From Chitinophagaceae bacterium (lineage in GTDB: Bacteria; Bacteroidota; Bacteroidia; Chitinophagales; Chitinophagaceae): a DNA stretch of 64,000 bases. Shown piece after piece: positions 63,151 through 64,000 of this stretch. Position 1 is the stretch's first letter; the number at the start of each line of letters is the position of its first letter. The stretch spans positions 1,736,001-1,800,000 of the forward strand of contig JADKJC010000001.1 of NCBI GenBank assembly GCA_016722465.1, read 5' to 3'. Under the pieces are notes generated by a model. It was not told where the DNA came from. It ran no database searches and was given only the letters and a program-made list of their open reading frames with translations. A program made the translations under genes and the position numbers.

Positions 63151-64000
63151 ATGCAACATCATATCGCTGTTATTGGCGGCACTACTTATGATCATATTGT
63201 GTACCTGCCCCAACTGCCACAGCCGGTTCCTCAAACCATCCACCAGGCAGCTTTCAACGAGGCGGTTGGTTCAACAGGTTCCGGGAAAGCGCTGGTGCTT
63301 ACCAAACTGGGGATGAGCAATGTGCTTTATTCAGTGATAGGTAATGATGAATTTGGAAATAAAATAAGAATATACCTGGATGAACAAAAAGTAAACACCT
63401 TTTTTGATATTGACCCGGCTGGCACAGAAAGACATATCAATATAATGGATGCACAGGGAGGCAGGATATCGATGTTTGTAACGCAATCATCGGAGGTAAT
63501 TCCACATGATATCGCAGCCATCGAAAAAATGCTGGAGCAATCAACAGTAATTGTTTTAAACATCATCGGGTATTGCCGGTACCTGGTTCCTTCCGTTAAA
63601 AAATTCAATAAACCTGTCTGGACTGACCTGCATGATTATGATGGCAGCAATCCATACCACCAGGATTTTATTGAGGCAGCGCAATATATTCATCTTAGTT
63701 CAGATAACCTGCCGGGCTACAGAACAGTCATGCAGGAATTGATAAATAGTGGCAAAGAACTGGTGATTTGCACCCATGGAAAAGAAGGCGCTACTTTACT
63801 TACACGATCTGGTGAATGGCTGGAACAGTCAGCCATTAAAAACATGCCGGTTGTTGACAGTAATGGCGCAGGCGATAGTTTCTTCTCCGGCTTTTTATAT
63901 GCATACCTCCATCATTATCCCCTGCAAAAATGTTTGCAATATGGGGCAGTATGCGGAGCGTATGCAGTTACGTCGCTAAGCCTTGTATATGATCTTTTAA
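63151..64000 (+). CDS. PfkB-family carbohydrate/nucleoside kinase (3' end outside window)
   Basis: 283 codons seen, open at the right edge. Starts QHHIAVIGGTTYDHIVYLPQLP, then a GSTGSGKALVLTKLG segment (the di-glycine-type region of the family) and the catalytic signature VVDSNGAGDSFFSGFLYAYL with the GAGD anion hole and base Asp. It phosphorylates a sugar or nucleoside; the substrate is not evident. Only a few residues should be missing. Confidence 0.9.
   Translation, partial: MQHHIAVIGGTTYDHIVYLPQLPQPVPQTIHQAAFNEAVGSTGSGKALVLTKLGMSNVLYSVIGNDEFGNKIRIYLDEQKVNTFFDIDPAGTERHINIMDAQGGRISMFVTQSSEVIPHDIAAIEKMLEQSTVIVLNIIGYCRYLVPSVKKFNKPVWTDLHDYDGSNPYHQDFIEAAQYIHLSSDNLPGYRTVMQELINSGKELVICTHGKEGATLLTRSGEWLEQSAIKNMPVVDSNGAGDSFFSGFLYAYLHHYPLQKCLQYGAVCGAYAVTSLSLVYDLL

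Overview
The window reads as chromosomal DNA of a Bacteroidota bacterium, most likely a member of the Chitinophagaceae/Chitinophagales. The evidence is taxon-typical genes: GldC, a type IX secretion (T9SS) sorting tail, a DUF6089 barrel, the UppS-BamA-OmpH-OmpH-MurI envelope block and an AsnS/Rho/MnmH/SelD complement. Many genes are preceded by the Bacteroidota -7 box TAnnTTTG and few have strong Shine-Dalgarno sites. GC content looks moderate. I saw no tRNA, rRNA, CRISPR array, insertion sequence or prophage.

Layout. 1-5.0 kb: 3' part of an ECF sigma gene and a large secreted FG-GAP/TIG repeat protein that is broken by two frameshifts. 5.1-14 kb: UvrD helicase, a PAS sensor kinase lacking its histidine, a lipocalin-like secreted protein, NifU, a cupin, a SnoaL-like protein, the PnuC plus NadR-type kinase pair (nicotinamide riboside salvage), and RecX. 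13.5-21.3 kb: a minus-strand cluster holding a PqqD-like protein, an ATP-grasp ligase, a PLP decarboxylase, a urea-transporter/M23-peptidase fusion, a TPR-barrel protein, a TPR protein and a cupin. No known system matches this set, so it is the best candidate for an undescribed pathway. 21.4-30.7 kb: GNAT acetyltransferases, a PQQ-type sugar dehydrogenase, RecA, a gutted SSADH gene, DUF3137, AsnS and a D-lactate dehydrogenase-like enzyme. 30.9-39.9 kb: Rho, MnmH, a Pro-rich secreted protein, SelD, a degenerate glycosyltransferase, GldC, a GatB/YqeY protein, CvpA and an alpha/beta hydrolase. 40-55.9 kb: CBS protein, BamA-like protein, NadK, a GH109-like gene with an internal TAG, DUF6089, a T9SS-exported glycosidase-like protein, UppS, BamA, two OmpH proteins, a frameshifted MurI, L34, RnpA and YidD. 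56-64 kb: Hsp20, Tag, an alkyltransferase-like gene with a frameshift, SOD, TadA, GNATs, ALDH, a membrane-anchored glutathione peroxidase, a membrane protein and a PfkB kinase cut by the window end.

Two features cut across the window. First, at least five conserved reading frames are each broken by what looks like one missing base (VCBS gene twice, murI, the 57 kb gene and the ALDH 3' end); three of the five are next to homopolymers. Because murI is normally essential, residual assembly errors are the first explanation to test. Second, short palindromic and tandem repeats sit at gene ends and inside coding frames (mnmH and the NadR-like kinase), where they encode extra peptide segments or supply stop codons.
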